The notes under the pieces are model-generated. The model saw nothing but the letters and a program-made list of their open reading frames with translations, was not told where the DNA came from and did not search any database. Positions 43,955-52,131 of a stretch of 59,246 bases of DNA are shown here, one piece after another; within the stretch, counting starts at the first letter, position 1, and every line of letters begins with the position of its first letter. A program made the position numbers and the translations under genes. Origin of the DNA: Oligoflexus sp. (GTDB lineage Bacteria > Bdellovibrionota_B > Oligoflexia > Oligoflexales > Oligoflexaceae); contig NZ_DASTAT010000065.1 in assembly GCF_035712445.1 (NCBI RefSeq), forward strand, positions 1-59,246, in the 5' to 3' direction.

Positions 43955-44865
43955 AAGGCACCTCAATCTGTGAGCGAGTTACGAATTTAACGGAGTGTGG
44001 AGGGACGCGGACGCGTTCTACCCGGGCAGGGGTTTACTGAGTCGGACCATGCTCTCTCGAAAAACGGAAGCGACATCCCGGAAGATTCGGGCACATCGTT
44101 GCAGAATCTGACGAGCCACACAGAGCGTCATCCACGCAAAGCGTCGAGCGTTTGTGCTGTGTGTTGGCCGCTGCATCTGCACTCCTCTTCGTGGGGAGTT
44201 CCGTCCCTTGTGCGTTATTCAAGCGTTGCGCATAAAACTTTATGTGTTGTCGTATTCGGCTCGGAGTATAACCACAGGAATATTAGGATCGCAAGATCAT
44301 ATTCTTCACGGGAATTGTTCGCTCACGGACTGGTCGGTTCCCGTTAACACTTCGGTAAGTAAAGCCTCTTTCAAGGCTTCCAGGTATTCAATATTTCTAA
44401 AAACGACTCTTTTGACACTCTAGAACCTCAGGTTAAAAGGCGCAAGTGTTCGCTCACTCGCATGCACATTTAATGCATTTTATTTTCATATAAACCTACT
44501 TTATTCACGCTTATGCGCATTCTCTCAGTAACTTTCCCAACCAGAACGAGCCTATTTCTTGTAATTTTACTACAGCGTGGTGTGTTTCCCGCGCGGAAGT
44601 CCCTGGGATGATTTGCGGCGAAGCTTGCCGCCGTGAGCCCTGCATAGCATGCAAAAGAAAAGACGAGCCCAAGGCGCCAGGAAAGATTCGCTTTGGTAGG
44701 GAATTTTTTGTTAAAAAGTCACCGCTGTATGCAAGGGTCGCCACGACACGAGTCCAAATGGACCTTGACCGGGATCGAAAGCTCGGCGGGAGACGCAGCC
44801 TGGCTTTGGTTTTCCCGGCAATCGAAGCTATAGTAAAGAATGCACCGGCGGACAGGAACAGGCGC
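43955..44865. other. Non-coding region upstream of gltB and the RNase H-like gene
   Basis: This stretch of about 910 bases holds no convincing gene. Open frames here lack ribosome sites and family features. It is more A/T-rich than its surroundings, especially near 44380-44580. It contains several inverted repeats (see 44117-44163) and probably the promoters and long leaders of gltBD (minus) and the exonuclease gene (plus). No tRNA T-loop sequence is visible. A small RNA or structured leader is possible but unproven. Confidence 0.5.
44117..44163. repeat. Inverted repeat in the gltB upstream region
   Basis: CACACAG (44117-44123) and CTGTGTG (44157-44163) can pair around a 33-base loop that contains a further small hairpin (ACGC-AAA-GCGT, 44133-44143). 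This could be part of a folded leader. Confidence 0.35.
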
Positions 44866-45747
44866 ATGACATCGCACTCCATCTTGAATCACCAGCTTCT
44901 CAGACGCACTTTCGTTCACCTGAAAGGGGTCGGCGCACGCTCCGAGCGGCACCTTTGGAAACTCGGGATTACCGATTGGGAACAGCTTCTGATGCGGGCG
45001 CCCCAACTGTTTAAAGCCAAACGCCTGGATGACGTCCGGCGCTCCTTGGAACTTTCTTTGGCGGCCTGGGAAAGGGGCGACCTTTATTATTTTGATCGGG
45101 CTCTTCCTGGTCAGGAACGGTGGCGCCTCATCCCGGGTGGCTTTCCGGATATTGCGTATTTCGATATCGAAGCCGCCAATGGGGGCATGCCCCCGGCCAC
45201 CGAATCCACGGTCGTTGCGTTTTATTTCCGAGGTGAACTGCATCAGGAATATGAATACAGCCGTAAACGGGACCTTCTGCACTGGATCATGGACGAGGCC
45301 GCCCTTTTCTGCACCTATAACGGCGCGGCCTATGATGTGCCCTTTCTCAGAGCCGAATTCGGTATGAAATTGGACAAGGCCCACATAGATCTTTGTCCGT
45401 GGCTGCGTCGCCAGGGTTTCAAAGGCGGCCTGAAAACCATTCAGAAAACCACCAGCCATCTGCATCAGCGCAGTTCCATGGACCTGGATGGCTACGATGC
45501 GGTCCGCCTGTGGCGCATGCACGAGGAGGCCCAGCCGGGAGCGCTCGAAACGCTCCTGACCTATAATGCGGAGGATGTGCTGATTCTGGAGCCTCTGCTG
45601 GTGGACGCCTACAATCGCGAGGTGGACCTGCACCCCGACCTTGACCTGCGAAAGCTTGCGAGCGCGCCCGTGCCGCTGCTCAAAACCCGCATGGATCCCC
45701 TTATTTATCAGCTCCTGCGCACCAAGGGTCCGGTCCCCACGGCCTGA
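44866..45747 (+). CDS. RNase H-like 3'-5' exonuclease domain protein (YprB-like)
   Basis: This 293-residue protein has a short helical N-terminus with a helix-hairpin-helix-like segment (LKGVGARSERHLWKLGI) and a DnaQ/RNase H-fold nuclease. AYFDIEAANGG provides the first acidic pair, CTYNGAAYDVPFLRAEF the second, and YNAEDVLIL the last, as in the YprB_RNaseH_like family. It probably trims single-stranded DNA or RNA. The start at 44866 is supported by AGGA upstream. The gene stands just before a convergent DUF4174-like gene. Confidence 0.87.
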   Translation: MTSHSILNHQLLRRTFVHLKGVGARSERHLWKLGITDWEQLLMRAPQLFKAKRLDDVRRSLELSLAAWERGDLYYFDRALPGQERWRLIPGGFPDIAYFDIEAANGGMPPATESTVVAFYFRGELHQEYEYSRKRDLLHWIMDEAALFCTYNGAAYDVPFLRAEFGMKLDKAHIDLCPWLRRQGFKGGLKTIQKTTSHLHQRSSMDLDGYDAVRLWRMHEEAQPGALETLLTYNAEDVLILEPLLVDAYNREVDLHPDLDLRKLASAPVPLLKTRMDPLIYQLLRTKGPVPTA

Positions 45748-46101
45748 TCAAGCATGCTCCATTTCCAGCCGCGCGCGCACGGACTGCAGGGTCGGGACTC
45801 GATTCCCGCGCATCACGGCATTGCCATCCCGATCGATCAAGGCAAAGCAAAATTCCTGGGGCTTGCAGTGAAAGCGATCATGCAAAGGCCCGTTCGGATG
45901 ATCTTCGGCGACCAGGACGAGGTCATCAGTTTCTCTCAATTCGGCAAACGTCTCTTGAGCCTTTCTGAACTCCGGATGATTTCGGTCGGTGCTCATCACG
46001 GCCAGCACCGCCTTGCGTCCCCGAAAACGTTCAATATCCTGCTGAGCCAGCAAAAATTCGGATACGCCGCGCCAGAGTAGGGAAGAAAGAAACATACTCA
46101 T
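45748..46101 (-). CDS. DUF4174-like protein
   Basis: This 117-residue protein has a hydrophobic N-terminus (FLSSLLWRGVSEFLLAQ, which might be a weak signal) followed by a thioredoxin-like fold without CxxC: GRKAVLAVMSTDRNHPEF, DDLVLVAEDH, FHCKPQEFCFALIDRDGNAVMRG. This pattern matches the DUF4174 family, whose function is unknown. GGAGG is five bases before the ATG at 46101. It is divergent from the acyl-CoA dehydrogenase gene. Confidence 0.75.
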   Translation of the reverse strand: MSMFLSSLLWRGVSEFLLAQQDIERFRGRKAVLAVMSTDRNHPEFRKAQETFAELRETDDLVLVAEDHPNGPLHDRFHCKPQEFCFALIDRDGNAVMRGNRVPTLQSVRARLEMEHA

Positions 46102-46290
46102 AAAATCCTCCGAGCTGATCCTTGGACTGTTTTGCATTTTCCAAGCCATGCCGCATGATGCCTTGCCTGGCGCCCGCCTCTGTATAAAAGCGCCCCACCT
46201 TGTCCGCCATTTGAGCAAATAGACGCCTTTTTTTCGCCTTTGGAATGAACGATGCAGGATACAGGGCAACGAAGCAGCAAGGAGGACCCT

Positions 46291-48219
46291 ATGCGCGGCG
46301 AACATCCTAAAATTACAGCATCAAACAGCTCTTTGCGTTCGGCGGCCGAAGAACAGTCCATGGCTGTCGCAGAAGCCAGTCGTGAATCGGAATGGAAATC
46401 GAAATCATTCATCGCTGCTCTTTTCATGGGCGAATGGGATATCGACCTCGCCTTTCCTTTTCCGCTGCAGAATCCTGAAGATAAAGCGATTGGCGACGCC
46501 ATCTGCCGGGACGTGGATGCCTGGGCTCGGAAAAATATCGACGGCGCCGAGATTGATCGTGTTGGCAAAATACCCGAACACGTTTATGCAGGACTCCAAA
46601 AACTGGGCCTTTTTGCGATCAAAATCCCAAAACAGTACGGTGGCCTTGGACTTTCTCAAACTAACTACATGCGGATTCTGGCGGTGATTGGAAAATACTG
46701 CACCTCCACTGCCGTTCTGCTGTCGGCGCATCAGTCCATCGGTGTCCCGCAGCCTCTCAAATTATTCGGGACGGAAGCGCAAAAGCAAAAATATCTGCCG
46801 CGCATTGCCCGCGGCGAAATCACGGCCTTCGCCCTGACGGAAAAGGAAGTCGGCTCCGATCCAGCCAACGTGCAGACCTATGCGGAACTTGCTCAGGATG
46901 GGCGGCACTGGATCCTGAACGGCGAGAAACTCTGGTGCACGAATGGTGTCATTGCTGATCTTTACGTGGTCATGGCCCGCACACCCGATCGCGTGGAGAA
47001 CGGCAAGACTGTGAACCAGGTCACTGCTTTCATAGTGGAAGGCCAGTGGGAAGGCGTTGAAGTTTTGCACCGCTGTGAATTCATGGGGCTCAAAGGGATA
47101 GAAAACGGCTTGATTCGCTTCACCAACGTGAAAGTCCCCGTTGAAAACGTGGTCGGCGATGTGGGCCGCGGACTCAAGCTGGCTCTGGCCACCTTAAATG
47201 ATGGCCGTCTCAGCATTCCCGCACTGTCTGCCGCTGCAACGGAAGAACTCGCAGCCTTTTGCAACCTCTGGGGCAAGAGTCGCGTGCAGTGGGGGCGTCC
47301 TGTGGGGCAGCATGAACCCGGCATGCAAAAGCTCGCCTATATGAACGGCGTCGCCTATGCGATGGACGCTCTTGCGTCCTACACCGCGCAGCTTTCCGAT
47401 GCAGGCGGTGTTGATATCCGCATGGAGGCGGCGGCGGCCAAACTCTGGTCCACCGAGGAATTTTGGAAGGCTCTGGATATGGGCATCCAGCTGCGTGGCG
47501 GTCGCGGCTATGAAACCGACCGCTCGCTTCTGCAGCGCGGCGAAGCCTCCTTGCCTTTGGAACGATGGATGCGCGATACGCGAGTGAACCGCATCCTGGA
47601 AGGCTCCACAGAGATCATGCACCTCTTCCTGGCCCGCGAGGCCCTGGATCCTCATTTTAAAAACGCCGGACCCTTGATCCTAGGAGGCACGACGGCTGCG
47701 AAAAGACAAGCTTTCCTGCGCTGCGCGGCCTTTTATCCCGTCTGGTATCTGAAGCTCTGGTTCGGGGCCCTCTTTTCCTTCTTCCGTCCCTATCCAAAAT
47801 TCGAACCCGAGCTGGCTAGGCATCTGCGCTGGCTGGATCGTCACAGTAAAAAGCTGGCCCGCACCCTCTTTCACCAGATGATGAAGTACAGAGCGAAGAT
47901 GGAATACAAGCAGCTCCTGCTCGGCCGCGTGGTGGACATCGGCATTGAACTGGCTGTCATGGGCCTTGTTGCCAGTCGCATCCAGGGTGAAATCTCGGAG
48001 GGCCGTGAACAGAACCTGTCCCGTGCCCGTTACTGGTTAAAAAGCCGACGCCTCGTTGTGAAACAGCTCTTTCACGCCATTCATCACAACGATGACCAAC
48101 TTTGCAAGGATCTTGCAACCGGGCTCCTGAGAGATTCGCCTGGCCTGCCCACGCCTGCCAGGCTCACTCTGCAACCTTTGCCAAGGATTTTCGGCAAGGA
48201 CCTCACACAGACTGTGTAG
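46291..48219 (+). CDS. Acyl-CoA dehydrogenase with C-terminal extension
   Basis: This 642-residue flavoprotein catalyses the first step of fatty-acid beta-oxidation. FALTEKEVGSDPANVQT and WILNGEKLWCTNG are the FAD/substrate motifs. LRGGRGYETDRSLLQRGEASLPLERWMRDTRVNRILEGSTEIM is the C-terminal core block. A further ~170 residues follow, so it resembles the long VLCAD/ACAD9-type enzymes acting on long chains. The ATG at 46291 is decided by AAGGAGG. Electron-transfer flavoprotein genes are not in the window. The first ~50 residues are a non-conserved extension. Confidence 0.94.
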   Translation: MRGEHPKITASNSSLRSAAEEQSMAVAEASRESEWKSKSFIAALFMGEWDIDLAFPFPLQNPEDKAIGDAICRDVDAWARKNIDGAEIDRVGKIPEHVYAGLQKLGLFAIKIPKQYGGLGLSQTNYMRILAVIGKYCTSTAVLLSAHQSIGVPQPLKLFGTEAQKQKYLPRIARGEITAFALTEKEVGSDPANVQTYAELAQDGRHWILNGEKLWCTNGVIADLYVVMARTPDRVENGKTVNQVTAFIVEGQWEGVEVLHRCEFMGLKGIENGLIRFTNVKVPVENVVGDVGRGLKLALATLNDGRLSIPALSAAATEELAAFCNLWGKSRVQWGRPVGQHEPGMQKLAYMNGVAYAMDALASYTAQLSDAGGVDIRMEAAAAKLWSTEEFWKALDMGIQLRGGRGYETDRSLLQRGEASLPLERWMRDTRVNRILEGSTEIMHLFLAREALDPHFKNAGPLILGGTTAAKRQAFLRCAAFYPVWYLKLWFGALFSFFRPYPKFEPELARHLRWLDRHSKKLARTLFHQMMKYRAKMEYKQLLLGRVVDIGIELAVMGLVASRIQGEISEGREQNLSRARYWLKSRRLVVKQLFHAIHHNDDQLCKDLATGLLRDSPGLPTPARLTLQPLPRIFGKDLTQTV

Positions 48220-48234
48220 AAAAGGAGCTTAGTT

Positions 48235-48534
48235 ATGCTGTGGGCCTTTATGATTATTGCGATGATTGTCAGCGTCCTGGTGGAGCTTGCATGCTTCTTC
48301 ATCTTCAAAATTAAAAACTTCGCCCTCGTCCTCACACTGCAGTTCTTTGCCTCGCTCGGTGCCACGTATGCTCTGGCTTATCGCTTTGCCGGCAGTATGG
48401 AACAGGCGGGCATGGATAATATCCTACTCACCTGCGCGGCGGTCAGCTTTGCGATCGTTATCATCTTTGCTGTGATTCGCCATTACTTCGGCTCCTGGCA
48501 TACACGAAAACCAGGCCCCGGCATGAAGGCGTAA
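48235..48534 (+). CDS. Small three-helix membrane protein
   Basis: This 99-residue protein consists of three membrane helices (FMIIAMIVSVLVELACFFIF, LVLTLQFFASLGATYALAY, ILLTCAAVSFAIVIIFAVI) and a basic tail. It has a good AAGGAG site and starts 15 bases after the acyl-CoA dehydrogenase gene, so the two are likely co-transcribed. I recognise no family. Confidence 0.75.
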   Translation: MLWAFMIIAMIVSVLVELACFFIFKIKNFALVLTLQFFASLGATYALAYRFAGSMEQAGMDNILLTCAAVSFAIVIIFAVIRHYFGSWHTRKPGPGMKA

Positions 48535-48576
48535 ACTGAAGGAAGCCAATGCGCGGAGTCACGGCTCCGCGCTGTT

Positions 48577-48744
48577 CTAATATTCATTCGGCCGTCTTTG
48601 ATCCGCGAATTCCTCATGCTGCTCAGGCTGCCGCCGCGCATCGAATCTTTCGGTATTATCCGGCGGCATATTGCCGGTGGGAACGACACCCTGCCAGCCG
48701 AAGCGTTTAAAAATGGATTCCATCCAATCTGTAAAGCGTTTCAT
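48577..48744 (-). CDS. Small protein of 55 residues
   Basis: MKRFTDWMESIFKRFGWQGV opens a short amphipathic helix, followed by a highly charged, Arg/Glu/Gln-rich tail (DARRQPEQHEEFADQRR). GGAAGGAG lies seven bases before the ATG at 48744, which is the main evidence that it is real. Function unknown; a membrane-surface-binding helix is possible. It converges with the three-helix membrane protein. Confidence 0.6.
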   Translation of the reverse strand: MKRFTDWMESIFKRFGWQGVVPTGNMPPDNTERFDARRQPEQHEEFADQRRPNEY

Positions 48745-48989
48745 AAGCGTTCTCCTTCCAAAAAACCTGGACTCATCCTGCAAAATCCCGTCCATCACGC
48801 ATCCATGCAAAGTTTTTTGTCGCCATCCGCCTACGCGCTGAAGCCGAATCGCAACACGTCGAAAGCGGAAACTTATTTTACGGAAAAATGCGCGATGAGG
48901 GATACGACGGATATATTTTCGCGGTGAATGCCTTTAGAAAGGTTCAGAAGCGTTGAAGGATAAATACATCACTTTATGAGGAGACGAGC

Positions 48990-49601
48990 ATGTCTGTTTT
49001 CAAGAGAATCTGCACAGGCCTTATGATTTCCACTTTGAGCTTAACAGCCTATGCGGCCCAACCCGGTGAAACCCAGAACCCCGATCAAGTTCCTGCTGAA
49101 ACCGAGGTGAATGTATCGGACACGCGCGAAGTGATCCAGGTCCTTTATGTGAGCAACACCTCGGAAATCAAAGTCGCGGATCTGGTGCGGGAAAGAAATC
49201 CTGGCGAGGCTCTGCAGAGCTATGCTGATGAACTGATTCGGGATCATGAAACTTTGATCAGCGCCCTGAAGGAACTGGCCAACGTGAAGAGTATCAGTCT
49301 CAAGGAAGGCGAGCTGGAGGAACCTGCACAACTCGTCGGTACGATGATGGATCAGCAGCTGCAAACTCTGGCTGCCAAGTCCCAGGAAGAGTTCCGTTCG
49401 GCTTTTCTTGAGACTTCCATCATGAACCACCAAAAGACTTTGGAGTTCTTTAGCCAGATCGAGCAGGGCAATAGCGATGACGCTCTGAAAGCCATCATCG
49501 CCGTCGCCCGCCAGGCTGTGGAAAAACACCTGGCCGACGCTCAGAAGCTGAAAGCCGAGGTTCAGCAGCCTGGTTCGGAACCCGCGCAACCTGCTGAATA
49601 A
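48990..49601 (+). CDS. DUF4142-like secreted protein
   Basis: This 203-residue exported protein has a Sec signal ending LTAYAAQ. The mature domain is a long helical bundle with YADELIRDHETLISALKELA (~85-105) and MNHQKTLEFFSQIEQ, the pattern of DUF4142, a ferritin-like helical domain of unknown role often linked to stress. The tail is Pro/Glu/Gln rich. GAGGAGACGAGC precedes the ATG. A terminator-like hairpin follows. Confidence 0.85.
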   Translation: MSVFKRICTGLMISTLSLTAYAAQPGETQNPDQVPAETEVNVSDTREVIQVLYVSNTSEIKVADLVRERNPGEALQSYADELIRDHETLISALKELANVKSISLKEGELEEPAQLVGTMMDQQLQTLAAKSQEEFRSAFLETSIMNHQKTLEFFSQIEQGNSDDALKAIIAVARQAVEKHLADAQKLKAEVQQPGSEPAQPAE

Positions 49602-49641
49602 TTGTCAGCAGTTCCTATAGGGTAACCCTACCCAGTGAAGA

Positions 49642-49673
49642 GCCCCATCAACTCTCGATGGGGCCGAATTTTT
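49642..49673 (+). terminator. Terminator-like hairpin after the DUF4142 gene
   Basis: GCCCCATC (49642-49649) pairs with GATGGGGC (49657-49664), followed within a few bases by TTTTT. It overlaps the last codons of the convergent endonuclease III gene. Confidence 0.6.
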
Positions 49674-50388
49674 GGACCTCCTGTCGCGGCCCTGCCCGTT
49701 TCGGATCCACGACTCCTATCTGCGGACAGATCGGCAGCACAGGACAGGTCCCGCACTTCGGTCGAGATCCCGTGCAGATATGTTTGCCAAACGGCATGAG
49801 AAGGCGATTCACTTCAATCCATGTGTCCTTGGGAATTTTCTGTTCCAGAATCTTCAGTGTCTTTTCCGGTGTCGACGTCGCGACATAACCCCAGCGATTC
49901 ATCACCCGATGCACATGAATGTCGACACCAATTTTGGGTTGTCCTCCCACGATGCCGAGCACGAGGTTGGCACATTTGGGACCGATCCCCGGAAGCGCGA
50001 GCAGCACCTTCTCTTCGCAGGGAAGAACGCCCCCATATTCAGTCCAGGCAATCTTTGCGATCTCCAGCATATTGCGGGCCTTCGTTCCTGCGAAGGTGGA
50101 CTCCTGAATCAACCTCGTGACCTCATCCACACTAAGTTTCAGGAGCCGATCCGGAGTGGGCGCTTCAGCAAGAAGGCGTTCAGCCACGGGTATGGTGACT
50201 TCATCCAAAGTCCTTACCGAGATCATGCAGGCCAGGACCTGTTGAAAGCTTGTCGTCCATCCGCGTTCGGCCAACTCGAAGAGGGCAGCCTTCGGGAAGG
50301 ATCTTATGGCTGTCTCGACCAGCTGCAGCGCATTCTTCAGGGAAAAACGGGCCGCTTTTTCAGACGGGCTAAGGGTTTGTTCGTGCAT
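49648..50388 (-). CDS. nth: Endonuclease III-like DNA glycosylase
   Basis: This 246-residue base-excision repair enzyme removes oxidised pyrimidines and nicks the abasic site. The helix-hairpin-helix LPGIGPKCANLVLG carries the catalytic Lys, IGVDIHVHRV the catalytic Asp, and the C-terminal CTGSRPKCGTCPVLPIC binds the 4Fe-4S cluster. The start at 50388 has AGGA upstream; a longer in-frame option exists. It lies divergent from, and close to, the ligase-associated repair cassette. Confidence 0.94.
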   Translation of the reverse strand: MHEQTLSPSEKAARFSLKNALQLVETAIRSFPKAALFELAERGWTTSFQQVLACMISVRTLDEVTIPVAERLLAEAPTPDRLLKLSVDEVTRLIQESTFAGTKARNMLEIAKIAWTEYGGVLPCEEKVLLALPGIGPKCANLVLGIVGGQPKIGVDIHVHRVMNRWGYVATSTPEKTLKILEQKIPKDTWIEVNRLLMPFGKHICTGSRPKCGTCPVLPICPQIGVVDPKRAGPRQEVQKFGPIES

Positions 50389-50468
50389 CGCATTTCCTGA
50401 TTGCACCATAAATTTTTATGGATATTATGGGGTCTCCTTCGCTTGAACCCGAATGGAAAGAGGCAACC

Positions 50469-51071
50469 ATGACAACACTCGTACTAAAAAATGGCCTGGC
50501 AAAAAAGGCTCTCTCCAACGCTGAATTCGTGCTGGGTGAGCACCCCATCAAAAGTGGGCGCTACTGGTATAAGGGTTACCAAAACTGTGACCTGATCATT
50601 CTGAAAAAAGACAAAGAAACCCATATCCAAACCTCGGGCGGTGTGCGTTTTAATATGGTTGTGCAGGAGCTGCCCAACGGCGAAGCCAAAGGTCGCGTGA
50701 CGCTTTTGGGCTGGCTGAAGGAATCGCCGAATGCCCTGCGCATTGTGATGACCATCCTGGAAGATTATGGTCGGAATGTCGTCCGCCGTCGGCAGAAACG
50801 CCTGGAGCTTGAGGAAAAGGCCCGCGCCGAAGGCCTGGAAGGACCGCAGTTCCGCGAGCCTTTGGGAACGCATTTTTCGATTAAAATCGATGAGTCCAGG
50901 CTCGTGGACACGGACAAAATTGACGAGGAGGAATCCAATCGCAATTTTGAAACCGCTGTGAAAACGCATTGGTATCATCAGAACTTCGTTTCGTTTTGCA
51001 AAAAACTCGGCGTGAAGTGCTACTATCGCAGCGTACAACTATTACCCGATTCTCATCTCGTTGAGGTATGA
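50469..51071 (+). CDS. Hypothetical protein upstream of the repair cassette
   Basis: This 200-residue soluble protein has an N-terminal beta-rich half (KSGRYWYKGYQNCDLIILKK, HIQTSGGVRFNMVVQEL), a helical region with a basic patch (NVVRRRQKRLELEEKARAE) and a C-terminal half ending LGVKCYYRSVQLLPDSHLVEV. No family is recognised. The ATG at 50469 has AGAGG close upstream. It ends 61 bp before the exonuclease gene on the same strand, so it may belong to the same transcript, but this is only position. Confidence 0.7.
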   Translation: MTTLVLKNGLAKKALSNAEFVLGEHPIKSGRYWYKGYQNCDLIILKKDKETHIQTSGGVRFNMVVQELPNGEAKGRVTLLGWLKESPNALRIVMTILEDYGRNVVRRRQKRLELEEKARAEGLEGPQFREPLGTHFSIKIDESRLVDTDKIDEEESNRNFETAVKTHWYHQNFVSFCKKLGVKCYYRSVQLLPDSHLVEV

Positions 51072-51132
51072 TCGACCGCAGGTGCGCCCTGATCCCAAGG
51101 ATCTGAGGCAAGGCGCGAGCGGGAGGTCGGAC

Positions 51133-52131
51133 GTGTCGGTATCAGTGTTAGTGAAGCTTACCCCGAGAGGACTTCAGTGTCCTCCCGGGGATTTTTATAT
51201 AGACCCTTGGGAACCCGTCGACTGTGCCGTACTCACGCATGCGCACAGCGATCATGCCCGCACCGGCAGCCGTGTCTATCATGCGGTCCGGGATTCTCAA
51301 CCCATCCTGGAACATCGCCTGGGCGATGAGGCCCATTTCATCTGGCATGAATATGGCGAGCGTTTTGCACTGGGTCCTGTGACGGTTTCCCTGCATCCCG
51401 CAGGGCATATTTTGGGGTCAGCTCAGGTGCGCATCGAATATGAAGGTACGGTCTGGGTTGTTACCGGCGACTATAAAACGCAGCCGGATCCGACCTGTCG
51501 TCCCTTTGAAGTGGTGCCCTGCGATGGACTGGTGACCGAAGCGACCTTTGGTCTCCCTATTTATGATTGGCCGGATACGGATGAGGTCGCGGCTGAAGTT
51601 TATGCCTGGTGGCAAAAAAATCGCGCCCTCGGTCGTAACAGTCTTCTGGGCTGCTATGCTCTTGGCAAGGCGCAAAGACTGCTCGCCGCCTTGGGCAAAA
51701 TCAGTGATGAACCCATTTACACGCACACCGCGACCGAGAACATCGTGCAGATGTACCGCGACTTGGGAGTGACCCTGCCGCCGACGCTGCGGGTGCAGGA
51801 GGCGCCTAAAAAATTATCCGGGGCTCTGATCCTCGCTCCGCCTTCGTCCCTGGGCAGCCCCTGGGCACGACGCTTTGGAGATGCCGCTACCGGCTTCGCC
51901 TCGGGCTGGATGCAGATCCGCGGCAACCGACGTCGCCGTGGCTATGACAAGGGCTTTGTACTTTCGGATCATGCCGACTGGAAAGGCCTTCTGAGCACGA
52001 TCGAAAATACCCGCGCACGCAAAGTTTTGGTGACCCACGGATATAGCGAGGAACTCGCGCGTTATCTTGCAGGGCAGGGCCTTGATGCGGAGCCTTTGGC
52101 CACTCACTTTCAGGGTGAGGGAGACGCCTGA
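51133..52131 (+). CDS. Ligase-associated metallo-beta-lactamase-fold DNA exonuclease
   Basis: This 332-residue nuclease has the MBL core AVLTHAHSDHAR (HxHxDH metal site), HPAGHILGSAQV and VTGDYKTQPDPT, with a later VLSDHADW and VLVTHGYSEE. These features match the exonuclease of the ligase-associated repair cassette. The GTG at 51133 is chosen because GGGAGG lies six bases before it and family members begin near LVKLTPRGL. The ligase gene starts immediately after its stop codon. Confidence 0.9.
   Translation: MSVSVLVKLTPRGLQCPPGDFYIDPWEPVDCAVLTHAHSDHARTGSRVYHAVRDSQPILEHRLGDEAHFIWHEYGERFALGPVTVSLHPAGHILGSAQVRIEYEGTVWVVTGDYKTQPDPTCRPFEVVPCDGLVTEATFGLPIYDWPDTDEVAAEVYAWWQKNRALGRNSLLGCYALGKAQRLLAALGKISDEPIYTHTATENIVQMYRDLGVTLPPTLRVQEAPKKLSGALILAPPSSLGSPWARRFGDAATGFASGWMQIRGNRRRRGYDKGFVLSDHADWKGLLSTIENTRARKVLVTHGYSEELARYLAGQGLDAEPLATHFQGEGDA

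Noticed and set aside
43955..44865. tRNA gene in the gltB upstream region
   Set aside because: No GTTCRA T-loop or matching acceptor stem could be found by eye on either strand.
44511..44882. Minus-strand frame in the gltB upstream gap with a signal-like N-terminus
   Set aside because: No ribosome site, no recognisable domain, and it overlaps the start of the exonuclease gene.
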